Below are positions 10,783 to 20,894 of a stretch of 33,050 nt of DNA, one piece after another. The stretch is from NCBI GenBank assembly GCA_003427395.1, contig BFEA01000660.1, positions 345,374 to 378,423 on the forward strand, written 5' to 3'. The number at the start of each line of letters is the position of its first letter. Position 1 is the stretch's first letter. Both the position numbers and the translations under genes were made by a program. The DNA comes from Chara braunii. Taxonomy: Eukaryota > Streptophyta > Charophyceae > Charales > Characeae. A model generated the notes under the pieces. The model made no database searches, was not told where the DNA came from, and saw nothing but the letters and a program-made list of their open reading frames with translations.

Positions 10783-11352
10783 GTGTCAGCCGCTCTTACC
10801 CGTGCTGAAATGGTTACTTCACCTTCTCCATTTCAGACGATGGCCAAGGCTATTGACCCCATGATCGCCCCACAGACAGATCCGGACCAATCGATGCTCT
10901 ATTTGATGGATGTGTCTGAATCCTTAGAGGAGTTAGAGATTGAGTGGTTAGAGAAAGACCCTGGAGACTCCTGGGCAATGTTGAATAAAGGTCCAAAGGG
11001 TGAACATTTCATGGTAGAAGTCGATGTAGGTGGGCGAAAGGTTGGTGCCTCGCAGACATAGGTTCTACGGGGAATTTCCCGTGCTTGTGTGGATAGGCTG
11101 CGCTTAGGGACTAAGCGCATCGGCTTAGCAGAGCGGCTTAGCAGATCTATAGCATCTACGTTAGCTAACAAGCACTCCATGATGGTCAAAGACTATGTCA
11201 AGGACGTAGTATGTACCTTCTCTTATGGAGGAGGGGAACTAAGACACAAGATCTCGTTCGTAGTTAGTGACAAGTTGTCATTCGACATGTTGCTAGGCAT
11301 ATACTTCCTCGAGGTTGCTAAGCCTCAGTTTAATTGGGCTGCAAAAGTTTAA
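10783..11352 (+). pseudogene. Retropepsin-like protease region of the LTR element, broken
   Basis: The aspartic protease processes the polyprotein. 10783-11061 ends just before the expected active site with FMVEVDVGGRKVGA. The active-site motif survives only in a neighbouring frame at 11055-11066 as D-I-G-S (normally D-T-G-S), so there is a frameshift and a Thr-to-Ile change. The next piece (11089-11352) carries CVDRLRLGTKRI and VVCTFSYGGGELRHKISFVV. It ends with a degenerate Ile-Leu-Gly motif, MLLGIYFLEVAKPQFNW. Protease here is inactive. From 11353 to 11539 the pro-RT linker can be followed with stops. Confidence 0.7.
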
Positions 11353-11539
11353 GGTTAGCAAACTAGTGGAGAATTATGGTTGCATGTGCGCTTCGTCATT
11401 CTATAACTATAACAAGCAGAATTGCGAGGAAGGTATGTAACTAGTCTTTGGCTCAGAGAAAGGCAAGGTCGTAAAATCACCCAGAGAGATAGAAGCAGTC
11501 GTTGCATAGTATTCATACCTTTTCGAGGAGCATAGGGGT

Positions 11540-11792
11540 GTGGTAGAAAGGGAGATTGTCCATGTGATTGAAGTCGTTCTCGGTAGCAAGGTACCTAGAG
11601 GCCGGATCTATCGCATGTCTCTTGCGGAGTTAGAAGAGCTCCGCCACCACCTCAAGGAGCTCACAAAGAAGGGTTGGATTCAGCCAAGCACGTCCCCATA
11701 TGGAGCGCCAGCACTATTTGTCCCAAAGAAAGGGGGGACCCTAAGGATGTGCATTGACTATGGGGGTCTCAATGCCATCACTATTAAGAACG
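11540..11792 (+). pseudogene. Reverse transcriptase, N-terminal part (split by insertion)
   Basis: Reads the RT fingers region of gypsy pol: [20 protein letters not shown], then [36 protein letters not shown]. The family match stops at 11791-11792, where the 6.3-kb insertion begins. It resumes at 18099 in a phase that is restored exactly if 11793-18094 and one AACG are removed. The frame runs on into the insertion to a TAA at 11822-11824; that tail is not RT. Confidence 0.9.
11789..11792. other. 4-bp target duplication AACG, left copy
   Basis: AACG at 11789-11792 and 18095-18098 flanks the insertion. In the uninterrupted gene one AACG would sit at the Asn-Ala codons of RT. The match is short, so the exact end is uncertain by a few bases. 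Confidence 0.55.
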
Positions 11793-12261
11793 TTGTCGAG
11801 CGCATCGGTCCAGCATCGCACTAACGGGGCCGGACCCTCCCGGCCGCGTCACGCAGGAGTTGGTTTGGTCCTCATCGCAAATACACATGGAGCTTCCGCA
11901 AGCCGCTCCGGTCGAGTGCGCCAGCCATACCTCTCGCAAGCCCCTACGACAGGATAGGGTCTCTGCGAGGCACGACTTACCTCCACCTTACGGGAGTTGT
12001 CACCTCCCTTCGGTGGGCATATCCCCGCCGAGATTACCAGTCCACAGTACGAAAGCTAATCAGCTGCAATGGCAGAGGTGGACCAGCCGAGGGCGTTTCT
12101 CGTTCGCTGTAGCATAGGGGGTACGCGTGGTTTTACGCCGCTATCGGACCCGCATGCGAACCGATGCCTTGGGGGGCTGAGGTCCCAAGCGCGACCCGTC
12201 GTCGGTCGACTAGGACGCTTTCCACACACCACATGCACACCTCTTTAAAGACATAAAATTT

Positions 12262-12264
<3 letters not shown>

Positions 12265-12298
<34 letters not shown>
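12265..12298. repeat. (AC)17 microsatellite
   Basis: Uninterrupted AC dinucleotides following TTTAAA; about 34 bp. Confidence 0.95.
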
Positions 12299-12299
<1 letters not shown>

Positions 12300-12548
12300 G
12301 ACACAAACTAAACAATGCACGCAATCCTAGTCCCTTCAGTAGCCATCCCGTAACTCTCCGATGCGGAAATCGAATAGGCGACGTGCGCGAGACTTAGTAT
12401 AACCTCACAAACGCAGGGCCTTCCCATATCGACTAGCAATGTATGAATACGCAAGCAGTCGCGATGATGGCGTACTATGTAGTGCCCATAATCAAGCGGT
12501 CCCTCGTGGGATTGAGTACCGCTTATAACACTCAAGTGTCAAACTCGA

Positions 12549-12580
12549 AATATCGTGAAGGTTTACCCCTTCACGATATT
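12549..12580. other. Perfect 11-bp hairpin, 10-nt loop
   Basis: AATATCGTGAA pairs with TTCACGATATT around the loop GGTTTACCCC. The loop is itself partly symmetric. Confidence 0.65.
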
Positions 12581-13299
12581 GCATTGTTGAAGGAACTGTC
12601 GCGCGGCCTCCGCGGCACCTCCGGCCTTTAGGCCGAGTGTCCCGGTGGGCAGGGCAAATAGGCTTTGTGCGGGGGGTGATCCCTTCCATGCAGAGTCGAG
12701 GACCTGGGATGTCCTGGACAAGAACCTCGAATCCAGGCCCAGGACCAACGTTCGACTAAAAGATCTTAAAAAAAAAAAAAAAAAACAATCAGTAAAGGGA
12801 GGGAATTCCCCTTCTTTCTCAACTTTGACCCTAATTTAACCCTTAAGCGTGGGCCTCTCAGGCCCCACGAACACCCCAAACATAGGTATGTGCGTATATA
12901 TATCGTGGGAAATAAGTATGTGGCGATCACTTCTCACAATCACAGTGGGACTCCTCACAGCCATATATATGTATATGATCACAGACAGTCAAATCCAAAG
13001 TCTGAACCACAGAACATACATGCAATCACATCAAAGAGTCAACCAAAAGTCCACACACTACACGAAGTCAACTTCAACCATTCTCTGTACTCATACTCCT
13101 CGCTTTGGCCATGCAAGCCCCAACCTTTGTCCAACCTTCCATAATTAAATACTCAGTAACTTTGTTAAATGGCCATTCAATAAAAGTCCGAGTGAAAACC
13201 TTAATAAAACAATAGAAACCACTGGGGCTAAAACCTTTTAGGTTGACTATTGAGGATGAACTGGAGTTGACTCGTAGACCGACGAATCGGCAACCGACA

Positions 13300-13316
13300 T
13301 GTTATCAGTGATAACA
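13300..13316. other. 17-bp palindrome
   Basis: TGTTATCA, G, TGATAACA: perfect dyad of 8 bp either side of one base. It could be a protein binding site; no partner gene is visible. Confidence 0.5.
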
Positions 13317-13585
13317 GAAGATGATTTTCGTGAGATCAAACTGATTCTATTCCAGATTCTGAATCAAATGATCAAAAAAACTTTTAACACAAAACAGACC
13401 AATGCCCAAGCTAAACTCATAAGTGTATGGAAAATAAAGTTTCATAGCACATCCTCACCCAAGGTCCTCTTACAAGCTAAGCCTAGGCCAACCTCTAAGC
13501 CAATACCCAACGCAAGGTAGACCCATTGCAGCATCTCCCATATTCAATGTGGATTGCCAAAATTGTCACCTATCAAAATATAATC

Positions 13586-14160
13586 TAACTCCTTTAAACT
13601 AAGAAAATTTCAGCAACGCTTCCCGTAGGAAAAATGCCTTCTCATAATTTATACTAGCCCGAATATGAAAACATAAATAATCCATAACTCTAGAAAGTCA
13701 AATTTTGTCTAACTCCCTGAATTAGTAAAAATTCGGGCAGCACTCCCTTAAAAAAAGGAGGCTTCCCATATTTATACTAAGTCCGATTTGAACTAAAAAA
13801 ACAAACTTGAGTTCAACTAAGACAACACTCAACTAACTCCTCAGATTTGTAAAAGTTTCGAGAACACTCCCTTTAGAAAAGTGTTAATCCAAGATTTATA
13901 CAAAGCTAAGTTAAAATCTAAAGTGACTTTTGACTTCTCAAGGTCCAATTTTGTCTAACTTCTTGAATTAGCAAAAAGTTGGGCAGCACTCCCCTTAGAA
14001 AAGGAGACTTCCCAAATTTCTACTAAGCCATATATAAAATTTAGACAAGTTGGACTTTGAAAAGTTAAAATTTAACGAACTCCTTGGATTTGCAGAAATT
14101 TCAGCAGCGCTTCCCATAGAGAAAGTAACTTACCAAAATTTATACAAAACCAAGTATAAG
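13586..14160. repeat. Tandem array of five 121-124-bp units with a stem-loop-like core
   Basis: Units start with TAACTCCTTGAATT-like sequence at about 13586, 13710, 13834, 13956 and 14077. The conserved part runs through GGGCAGCACTCCC, CTTAGAAAAGGAG, ACTTCCC and ATTTATACTAAG. The rest of each unit is more variable. In copies 2 and 4 CTCC pairs with GGAG around the CTTAGAAA-like loop and GGG pairs with CCC outside it. In copy 3 the flanks are different but still pair (AACACT / AGTGTT). Copies 1 and 5 pair poorly except at the outer AAATT/AATTT. No coding function. Confidence 0.75.
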
Positions 14161-14443
14161 AAATGATCCCAGAAAGAACAAGACTTGACCTAAGTCAAAA
14201 GAAGTTAGCTCAGAAAATGCAGGAATTGAAACTAACTCACATAGCTCTAGCACGTGGCGAGCAACTAAAGCAACTACCTATCAAACTGAATCTCAGACTA
14301 AGTAATAATCTCGCTCAGCCACCTGCAAGACCAAACCACAAGGAGTAGGTACTCTCACCATCCCCAAGTCAAAATCCTCATAGATAGTTCATGAATCTTT
14401 CGGATGATTTAACCCTTGTACCCAACTTACATATGGCATGGTG

Positions 14444-15170
14444 TTAGACCATTCAGCTTAGAAACAATGTCTAGCCTGCCTTTAGGATATACAGGAACAA
14501 GTTGCACAACTACTTCTCCCATCTTTGGGTATATGACTATATCATTCAGCTTAAAAACAATAACCAAAGTTTAATAATTTTCTGACTTTGTTTTCAAAAG
14601 AAATGAAAATATAGGCAGGAGACTGACCTATTCAGCTTAGAAACAATGCTCAGCTTGCCCAGATTACTTCCAATTATACTTAGTACTTTCCTTTCTCTTC
14701 TTAATGATATGGCTTAGTGTTGGACCATTCAGCTTAGAAACAATGTCCAACTGTCGGTTCACATGCAAGTATAGATAAAGTATTTCCTATTTATACTTAT
14801 GTGCGTGGTTTTCAGGCTAAATCATTGAGCTTAGAAACAATGCTTAACCTTAGACAAAAAATCCTCCCTCAAAAATAAAACAAAAGACTGAACATTCAGC
14901 TTAGAAACAATGTTCAGCCTATCCTCAAACCATTCAAAGCATGAAGTTGGATTTTTTAGTCCAACTTCAGTCAGAAACCCCAAAAGAAACAGACATACCA
15001 AACCATTCTCTTAAAAACAATGCTTGGTGCCAGAAATCAGCCATGCAAACCCTAAAAAATAAACACAGCAACCAAGCCATTTAGCTGAGAAACAATCTCC
15101 GGTCCTTCAAAAAACAGTCAAATAAACATAGCCCTAGGTCATTCAGCTTGGAAACAATGCCCAATCCTTG
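14444..15170. repeat. Array of about nine hairpins with constant loop and changing stems
   Basis: ATTCAGCTTAGAAACAATG or a close variant occurs near 14451, 14543, 14630, 14727, 14823, 14894, 15004, 15079 and 15141, spaced 60-110 bp. The inner ATT/AAT pairs close a 12-base loop, CAGCTTAGAAAC. Beyond them the flanks differ between copies but mostly remain complementary. Examples are TAGAC/GTCTA (first), TTGGAC/GTCCAA (fourth), CTGAAC/GTTCAG (sixth, perfect 9-bp stem at 14888-14896 and 14909-14917) and ACCAA/TTGGT (seventh). The second copy pairs poorly. Intervening sequence is AT-rich and mostly unrelated. Confidence 0.75.
14942..14969. other. Perfect 10-bp hairpin, 8-nt loop, within the array
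   Basis: TGAAGTTGGA (14942-14951) pairs with TCCAACTTCA (14960-14969) around TTTTTTAG. It lies between two of the constant-loop units but has a different loop. Confidence 0.6.
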
Positions 15171-15704
15171 GTTGACCCGGTCAAACACATCTCTTCAAGC
15201 TCAGTGTTTGTCTCTCGCTGCTTCAATCGATAAGGGGGCAGCACTTCAGTCGAAATAGTAAGTTTGCAGTTTCCGTAGCTGACCTCATTCCACCATTGCT
15301 GACTGGGGCGGCAACGCACGGCTAATAGTCAGCGCCACAACCCAGCTAATATTACGCACCCAAACTCGAGTAATCTTAAGGAAATATGAGTGGGCACAAT
15401 GGACAAAAATCCAGGCTGCAAGATCGCGAAAGTGGTTCAAATGCTCGCATACCAACCAGAAAGCATGATACACCAAGATACCAACTCACAAAAACGGTAC
15501 AACGGATTTGAATACCAAGAGCGGACACCATCTGATCACACCAACAGTGTATCCAAAGTCGTTCCTACTACCTGGCGCCCAACCTATACCATAAGTCTAA
15601 CTAGCCTATCTTGTGTTCACTCGACTGGATTACCTTGAAACCGAAAAACAACGTACCTGTCTTCATCACCAACATTGATCGCCCATATGCACCAGGTACG
15701 TTCT

Positions 15705-15744
15705 CTCACTCTCTCTCTCTCTCTCCCTCCCCCCCCCCCCCCCT

Positions 15745-15798
<54 letters not shown>

Positions 15799-15837
15799 CA
15801 CACACACACACACGCACACACACACACACACATACAT
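15705..15837. repeat. Compound microsatellite (CT)n, C-run, (CA)n
   Basis: (CT)n is followed by an uninterrupted C-run of about 14 and then (CA)n with occasional CG, ending in CATACATACG. Confidence 0.95.
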
Positions 15838-16235
15838 ACGCCCGTTTTCATTCACGTGCTTGATTTCATACACCTGCAGCTGCTCTCCAAATCGGGATGG
15901 ATCTTTTGCTAAAACGAGAAGCTATGCGCTGCTATCCAATCGTACGTACACAGGATAAAGAGAGACTACTTTCGTCATTGAAGTGAGTCGCGCACCTGTC
16001 GAAAAGATAAGCCTCCAACCAAGTAGCTGACCTCACGCTCGCTCCACCGTTTCGACAAGCAAAATAAGAATGATTCTCCTACCAAAATCCTGGGAAGTTC
16101 ATCCCTTTTCGTACCCCTTTCTTTCTTCAAGCAACTCTTTTCCTATTTAACTCCTATCCCTCTAACCCTTTGCCAAAGCTAACTCCAAAGTCGTACTCGC
16201 CCGACATCCAAACCCCAATTATACTTCCTTTCTTG

Positions 16236-16257
16236 CTCGTTTTCACTAAGAAACGAG
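16236..16257. other. 7-bp hairpin with loop TCACTAAG
   Basis: CTCGTTT pairs with AAACGAG. The loop-to-stem junction reads CTAAGAAAC, close to the constant loop of the 14444-15170 array. Confidence 0.4.
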
Positions 16258-16413
16258 TGGGATAGTCAACTTCTTATCTCTCGTTGTATCCCCTTCCACC
16301 ATCTCCACGCACAACCTTACCTCTGTATCGTCACAACCAACCATCTACTTCGGGTTCCTCCTGCACCATTAGAATCACCCTACCCAAAATTCACAGATTC
16401 GCATCTTCACTCG

Positions 16414-16435
16414 CTCGATTCGACAGAGAATCGAG
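16414..16435. other. Perfect 8-bp hairpin, 6-nt loop
   Basis: CTCGATTC pairs with GAATCGAG around GACAGA. Confidence 0.5.
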
Positions 16436-17309
16436 TGAGCTCAATCCTCTTTTCCCTTTCCATCATCCTTCGCGTCTAACCTTGTCTCGCGCGGCTCTTT
16501 CTCTTCTAACCTCCCTCTACAGTAACTCTCTACTAACTTCGACTTAGGATACGACGTCGCCCACCCCTAAGACCCCAATCTTGCACCCCCCCCAACCCGA
16601 TTCTGATAAAGGATGCACCGGTTAGTATTTTCACTCTTCCAACATAGCCACTCCCCCTGTTGTCGCGCTTCCTCGTTGCTTCACATGCACGAAGCGTCAG
16701 AACCCGCCTCGATTCGGCCCTTTCTTTCTTACCTTCATCGTAGTTTCGCTCTACCTTCTGGTGTACTCCTTCCTCATCGTTAATTTGAGCGCTACCCTTC
16801 GCTATCCCGGTCGCTCACAATACAAACTAGTCATCTTAACAACACAGGTTACCCTGCGATGACTAACAAAAGGAGCTTGCTACTCTTCCAACCCGACTGT
16901 CGTTCGCTCCTATACCTGAGCCTAACAAACGATTGTACTCACATCTACGTCCTCCACTGAATCTCCTCCTTGGCGCCCCGTCCTAGCAGAGCCCACGCTT
17001 CCCCGGGTCCCTGAAGGTCAGCCCATATACAGTCGGGCACCACGGAGCCGGGGGTGCGGGCCTGTTACAGATCTGTAGCATCCCCCGATAACACGAGACC
17101 CAATGCAAATCTTGGCAATGGTAATCAGACATTCAGATAAGGATTTTGAAGGCCGAAGTGAGGACGGGTCTCCGTGGAAACAATCACTGCAACCAGTATC
17201 GTTGCTAACCTCCCGACAATGCCATGGGCCACCCATGCCGAGGCGCATTTGGGTCCCAACGGGTATGCTCACTTTCATATCTCCCTTGGCAGATCGTGGC
17301 CAGTCGGTG

Positions 17310-17329
17310 GTGCACCCACAAGGGTGCAC
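17310..17329. other. Perfect 8-bp hairpin, 4-nt loop
   Basis: GTGCACCC pairs with GGGTGCAC around ACAA. A 12-bp palindrome TACAGATCTGTA lies nearby at 17066-17077, and an (AAT)n-rich stretch follows at about 17430-17458. Confidence 0.5.
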
Positions 17330-18094
17330 TCCACTCAGGTTTCCTCCACCTCTAGGGCTAATCACCCACCGGTATGCACACACGCTGGCCACCATCGGTT
17401 TTTTGGCCACGCCCGGTTGAAATGAATAATAGACAAAATAACAATAATAATAATAATCACGAAATTTAAAACAAAAATCGCACGGCTTGGGCAAGGGAAA
17501 AGCGGGACTTTTACTAATACCGCCTTGGTCCCGCCGAGTTATCGCACAGGCAGCAAAACCTTGGGGGATAGACTCACCAATCCCTCAACCCCCTACTCTA
17601 TTATCCCCGCGTCGTCGCCGCTCGCTCTCTGAATCTCCGTGGTGAAAGTCTAACACCGTAGCCAATAGTGCTAGGCCCAAGGTTGAGCCTGGTACTAGCG
17701 GACACCTATATAAGTCCATACAGCGCTACGCGTGGATCCACTAAAACGTTTACCGACCCACATTGTCGCTGATGCCATCCTACGTACGAGCACACACGTC
17801 GCGGTCAAACGATCCAATCAAAAGACGAAAGCTTTTTAAATCTTAAATTTAATCAAAAGTAAAAATCATTTGGCCGGCAACCACGCCAGCTCCATAATCA
17901 TCATCAAAGAGAGAGATCACGCGCGCCTTAAGCCTGCGCGCCCACACACTCTCTACTTTAGTCCACCATTCAGTCGATGTAAACAACAAACACTCCCACG
18001 CCTTGCGAGGTAAACTTAAACTTTAAACCAAACTTATTCTCTGTCAATTGCAAAAACCCAAGGCGGATACCCTTGTAAGGGTATTCGCACCGAC

Positions 18095-18098
18095 AACG
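18095..18098. other. 4-bp target duplication AACG, right copy
   Basis: Pairs with 11789-11792. The RT frame resumes at once with the codons for A-E-H-L-P-Y-I-D. Confidence 0.55.
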
Positions 18099-19292
18099 CA
18101 GAGCACCTCCCCTATATTGACCACCTTTTGGATAGAGTGCAGGGATGCTGGTACTTCACAAAGATAGATTTGAAGTCCGGATACCATCAGATTGCTATTA
18201 GACCTGAGGACCAGCACAAAACCGCTTTCCAGACTAGGTACGGTCTGTACGAGTTTGTGGTGATGCCCTTCGGTTTTTGCAATGCTCCTAAAGCGTTCCA
18301 GCACGCAATGAACCGCATCTTTCATGACTACTTAGACAAGTTTATCGTCGTGTACCTCGACGATATCCTAATCTTAGTAGGACTGTAGAGGAGAACGTTC
18401 AACACACGAAAACAGTGTTAGGGCTCATAAAACAACACCAGTACAAGGTTAACTTGGAAAAATGCGAATTTTGTCGCACCAAGATCTTGAATCTGGGTCA
18501 TGAGATTTTTGTGGATGGGTTGAGGCCGGATGATGCCGAAGTGGCCAGCATACGTGACTGGCCTAGACCTCAGTCTGTGACTGAGATGACGTCATTTTTG
18601 GGGATGACAGGTTACTACAGCCTGTTTGTAAAAAATATAATACTGTAGCCTCCCCTCTAACTGACCTCATACGCCTTGACACCCCTTGGGAGTGGACCGA
18701 AGAGTGTGAAGCAGTCTTTAAGAGATTGAAGTATGCTCTGGCGCACTATGAAGTCCTCAAACTTCCAAATCCTGAACAGCCCTTTGTTGTGACCACAGAT
18801 GACAGCCAATATGGCATAGGCGCGATCCTTACACAAAAGGAAGGGACTAATTTGAGGTCGTTCGAGTACATGAGCAAAAAGATGCCATCTCATAAATTAG
18901 CAAAATCCGCGTATGAGTGCGAGCTCTATGCCCTCTATAGAGCGCTGGTCCATTGGAGGCACTACCTCCTCGACAGATTCTTTTATGTGAGATCCGACCA
19001 TGAGACAATGCGCTAGATTAAGACACAGCCTATGCTCTCCAATGCACTCGAGAGGTGGATTGAAGTCATAGATATGTATGACTTCAAGCTCGACCCTCTG
19101 AAGGGAGAGTACAATAAAGTGGCTGATGCACTATCGCGTAGGGCGAGCTATCAGGGCGCACTAGTGACTAAGTTCAGGATTTCTGGCGATGTAACTCAAT
19201 CTATGGTGGAAGCATATCAAAATGACGTTATATTCGAGATCACCTGCAAACTGGAAGCTAAAGACAAGGCGACTCCAATGAGTTTGTGCTAG
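18099..19292 (+). pseudogene. Reverse transcriptase (rest) and RNase H of the LTR element, broken
   Basis: Continues RT after the insertion. The first catalytic Asp is in [14 protein letters not shown] (codon 18167-18169) and the YLDD box is at 18353-18364, followed by a stop from a small deletion near 18380. The connection region (VNLEKCEFC, LGHEIFVDGL, FLGMTGYY) lies in another frame at 18415-18648. RNase H follows at 18660-19140 in a third frame, with TDDSQYGIGAILTQ, a Glu in AYECELYAL, SDHETMR, and ADALSRR at the end. A TAG at 19014-19016 interrupts it. Catalytic residues of both enzymes are mostly still encoded, so decay came by indels and stops rather than by loss of motifs. Confidence 0.88.
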
Positions 19293-20484
19293 TTGACAGC
19301 TTGTTGTTCCTTGAGAAGGCTAGGAATAAATGTTTGTGTGTTCCAAATAGAGAGTCTTTACGTAGTTTATTTTCAGGTGACTGCCACGATGCGACCGGAC
19401 ATTTCGACTATATAAACAGCAGCAAATTTACAGCAACGTTTTTGGTGGCCCACAATGATGGATGATGCAAAGAAGTATGTAGAAACTTGCCAGGTGGCCG
19501 CAAGCACCACTTGGGCTTATTAAGCCCTTGCATATCCCTGCTGGTCCCGGTCAGAGTATGTTCATGGACTCCGGCACATCTTCGTCATTGCGGACAGATT
19601 CAATAAGTATGCTAGACTAATCACTATGCCTGAGACAGCTAAGACTCACCACATCATCAAGTTGTTTATGGACAACTAGTACGTGACTTCAGTCTCCCTA
19701 GGTCCACTGTTAGTGATAGGGATGTCAAATTTACAAGGGAACTGTGGCGAAGTATGGGCCAACAGATGGGCACCCAACTGCAAATGACATCAGGGAACCA
19801 CCCTGAGTCAAATGGTCAGGCCGAGCAGATGAACCGGGTAGTAAACACTGGCTTCGGCATTATATTAAGCCAAGTCAGGATCACTGGGATAAGAAGTTAC
19901 CTCTCATCGCCAGTCTGTACAATAACATTGTGCACAACACTACCAGCATGACTCCAGACCAACTGCATCTTGGTTGGAAGCCCAGATCTGTTGTTGAATT
20001 TTTGTTGCCTGAACATCAGACAACTGCAGCACCAGGCAGCATACAACTTGCTGTCAAGTACGAACAAATGTGGCAGCAGGCTGTCGAGCACCTCAAGAAA
20101 GCTCAAGATGCCATGGTTGCATCTGAGAATAGACACAGATGCCCATCGGCATTTCAGGTAGGTGAACGAGTCTGGGTAAAGTCATATGAATTAGGACAAG
20201 AATTGAGAATTTCTCGTAAACTGATGCCACAGTACTTCGGACCCTGGGAAGTCTTAGATATAGTAGTAGATCAACCAGATGGTCCCTCATATGGCATTCG
20301 CATCCCTGGTCACCTCCGCACACACCCTGTTTTTCATGCATCCAAGTAAACACCTTTTGCTGAAACCGAACGGTTTCCGTCCAGGCGATCAATGCTGCCC
20401 CCAACCATAGACAGACACGTCAACATTGATGACATTGTTGGGCACAAGCTCATGCCTATGCCCAAGCCTCCAGGCAGGGGACGC
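19293..20484 (+). pseudogene. Integrase of the LTR element, broken
   Basis: The zinc-binding region is recognisable as CHDATGHF near 19380-19400 and YVETCQV near 19470-19490. The next Cys region is damaged. Catalytic D2 is in VSDRD (19715-19717) and the Glu in NGQAEQMN (19823-19825), exactly 35 residues apart as in DDE integrases. Frameshifts follow near 19850-19930. 19930-20349 then encodes the C-terminal domain (FQVGERVWVKS, QYFGPWEVLDI, YGIRIPGHLRTHPVFHASK) and ends at a TAA that is probably a nonsense mutation. The frame goes on with PFAETERFPS and HKLMPMPKPPGRGRP up to the 3' LTR. No chromodomain follows, unlike the element at 1-695. Confidence 0.85.
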
Positions 20485-20486
20485 CC

Positions 20487-20894
20487 TGTATGAGGGAGAA
20501 GACGTGGGTGAGAAATTTGAAGATGAGAGAGAGAGATAGATAGATGAGGTTGATGATGCACCTGGTCTTGGCAATGGTCTACAAGGTCAACATCTTCACG
20601 TACTTCCATTGTTGCTGCTGACGTCAACAGGATGCATTGTCAATTCGTAGGCTGCTAGTGGCTGTGTGATCGTAGTCTGGGAGTTGAGCGACGAGTAGGA
20701 GGAAGGACTCTGGATACATATGTTCGTGGTGGCGAGAGTATGCTCTCATTGACATTGGGATTTAGTGCTTTGGTTCTCCCATGGTGGAATATCAGTGCAT
20801 TTCTGCTTTTTGGACAACGTTGGACTTGCTGGCTTTCAATGTGATTTTGCATTTTGGATTTCTGTCATTTCCCTATCGCTCATTTATCCTTGCA
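20487..20894 (+). repeat. 3' LTR
   Basis: Starts TGTATGAGGGAGAAGACG and ends CCTTGCA, pairing with 7656-8079. It is 16 bp shorter, mainly in the GA-rich stretch and near the ACGTACCTG that is missing here. A purine-rich AGGCAGGGGA just upstream is a weak polypurine tract. Confidence 0.9.

Larger units (their letters stand above)
11793..18094. mobile_element. 6.3-kb non-coding insertion in RT, unclassified
   Basis: The flanks join in frame as RT without loss, so this is a clean insertion. A 4-bp AACG duplication flanks it. Ends are weakly inverted: the left begins TTGTCGAGCGCAT and the right, reverse-complemented, begins GTCGGTGCGAAT. No long frame resembles a transposase, integrase or RT. 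From left to right it holds a GC-rich segment (11793-12250), (CA)n, a hairpin (12549-12580), an A18 run (12768-12785), AT-rich DNA, two repeat arrays (13586-14160 and 14444-15170), a CT/C/CA microsatellite, and a pyrimidine-rich segment with hairpins (15840-17100). A TATA-like TATATAAG lies at 17707-17714. I could not align its two ends as LTRs. It could be a large non-autonomous LTR derivative, a DNA transposon with 4-bp duplications, or several nested insertions. Confidence 0.7.
7656..20894 (+). mobile_element. Ty3/gypsy LTR retrotransposon, degenerate, with a nested insertion
   Basis: Two related LTRs bound a region in Ty3/gypsy order: primer binding site, leader, gag with zinc knuckle, protease, RT, RNase H, integrase. 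The total is 13.2 kb, of which 6.3 kb is a later insertion in RT, so the element itself was about 6.9 kb. Coding parts carry in-frame stops and frameshifts, so this copy cannot move by itself. The five bases before the 5' LTR (CTTCC) and after the 3' LTR (GAAGG) do not match, so no target duplication is preserved. Over the last 275 bp the LTRs differ at about 25 positions by my count, suggesting an old insertion. Confidence 0.9.

Noticed and set aside
12640-12785. SINE ending in A18
   Set aside because: CCTCGAATCC resembles a B box and an A18 run follows, but no A box or target duplication is convincing.
14444-15170. CRISPR array or hammerhead ribozymes
   Set aside because: Eukaryotic context and irregular, unrelated spacing without identical repeats argue against CRISPR. 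The GAAAC in the loop recalls the hammerhead core, but the CUGANGA half is absent.
17107-17121. 15-nt match ATCTTGGCAATGGTA between the insertion and the LTR near 7749
   Set aside because: Too short and isolated; neighbouring bases do not align.
17763-18094. 3' LTR of the 6.3-kb insertion (TTGTCG start repeated at 17763)
   Set aside because: Only six to eight bases match the left end; the following sequence does not align with 11793 onward.
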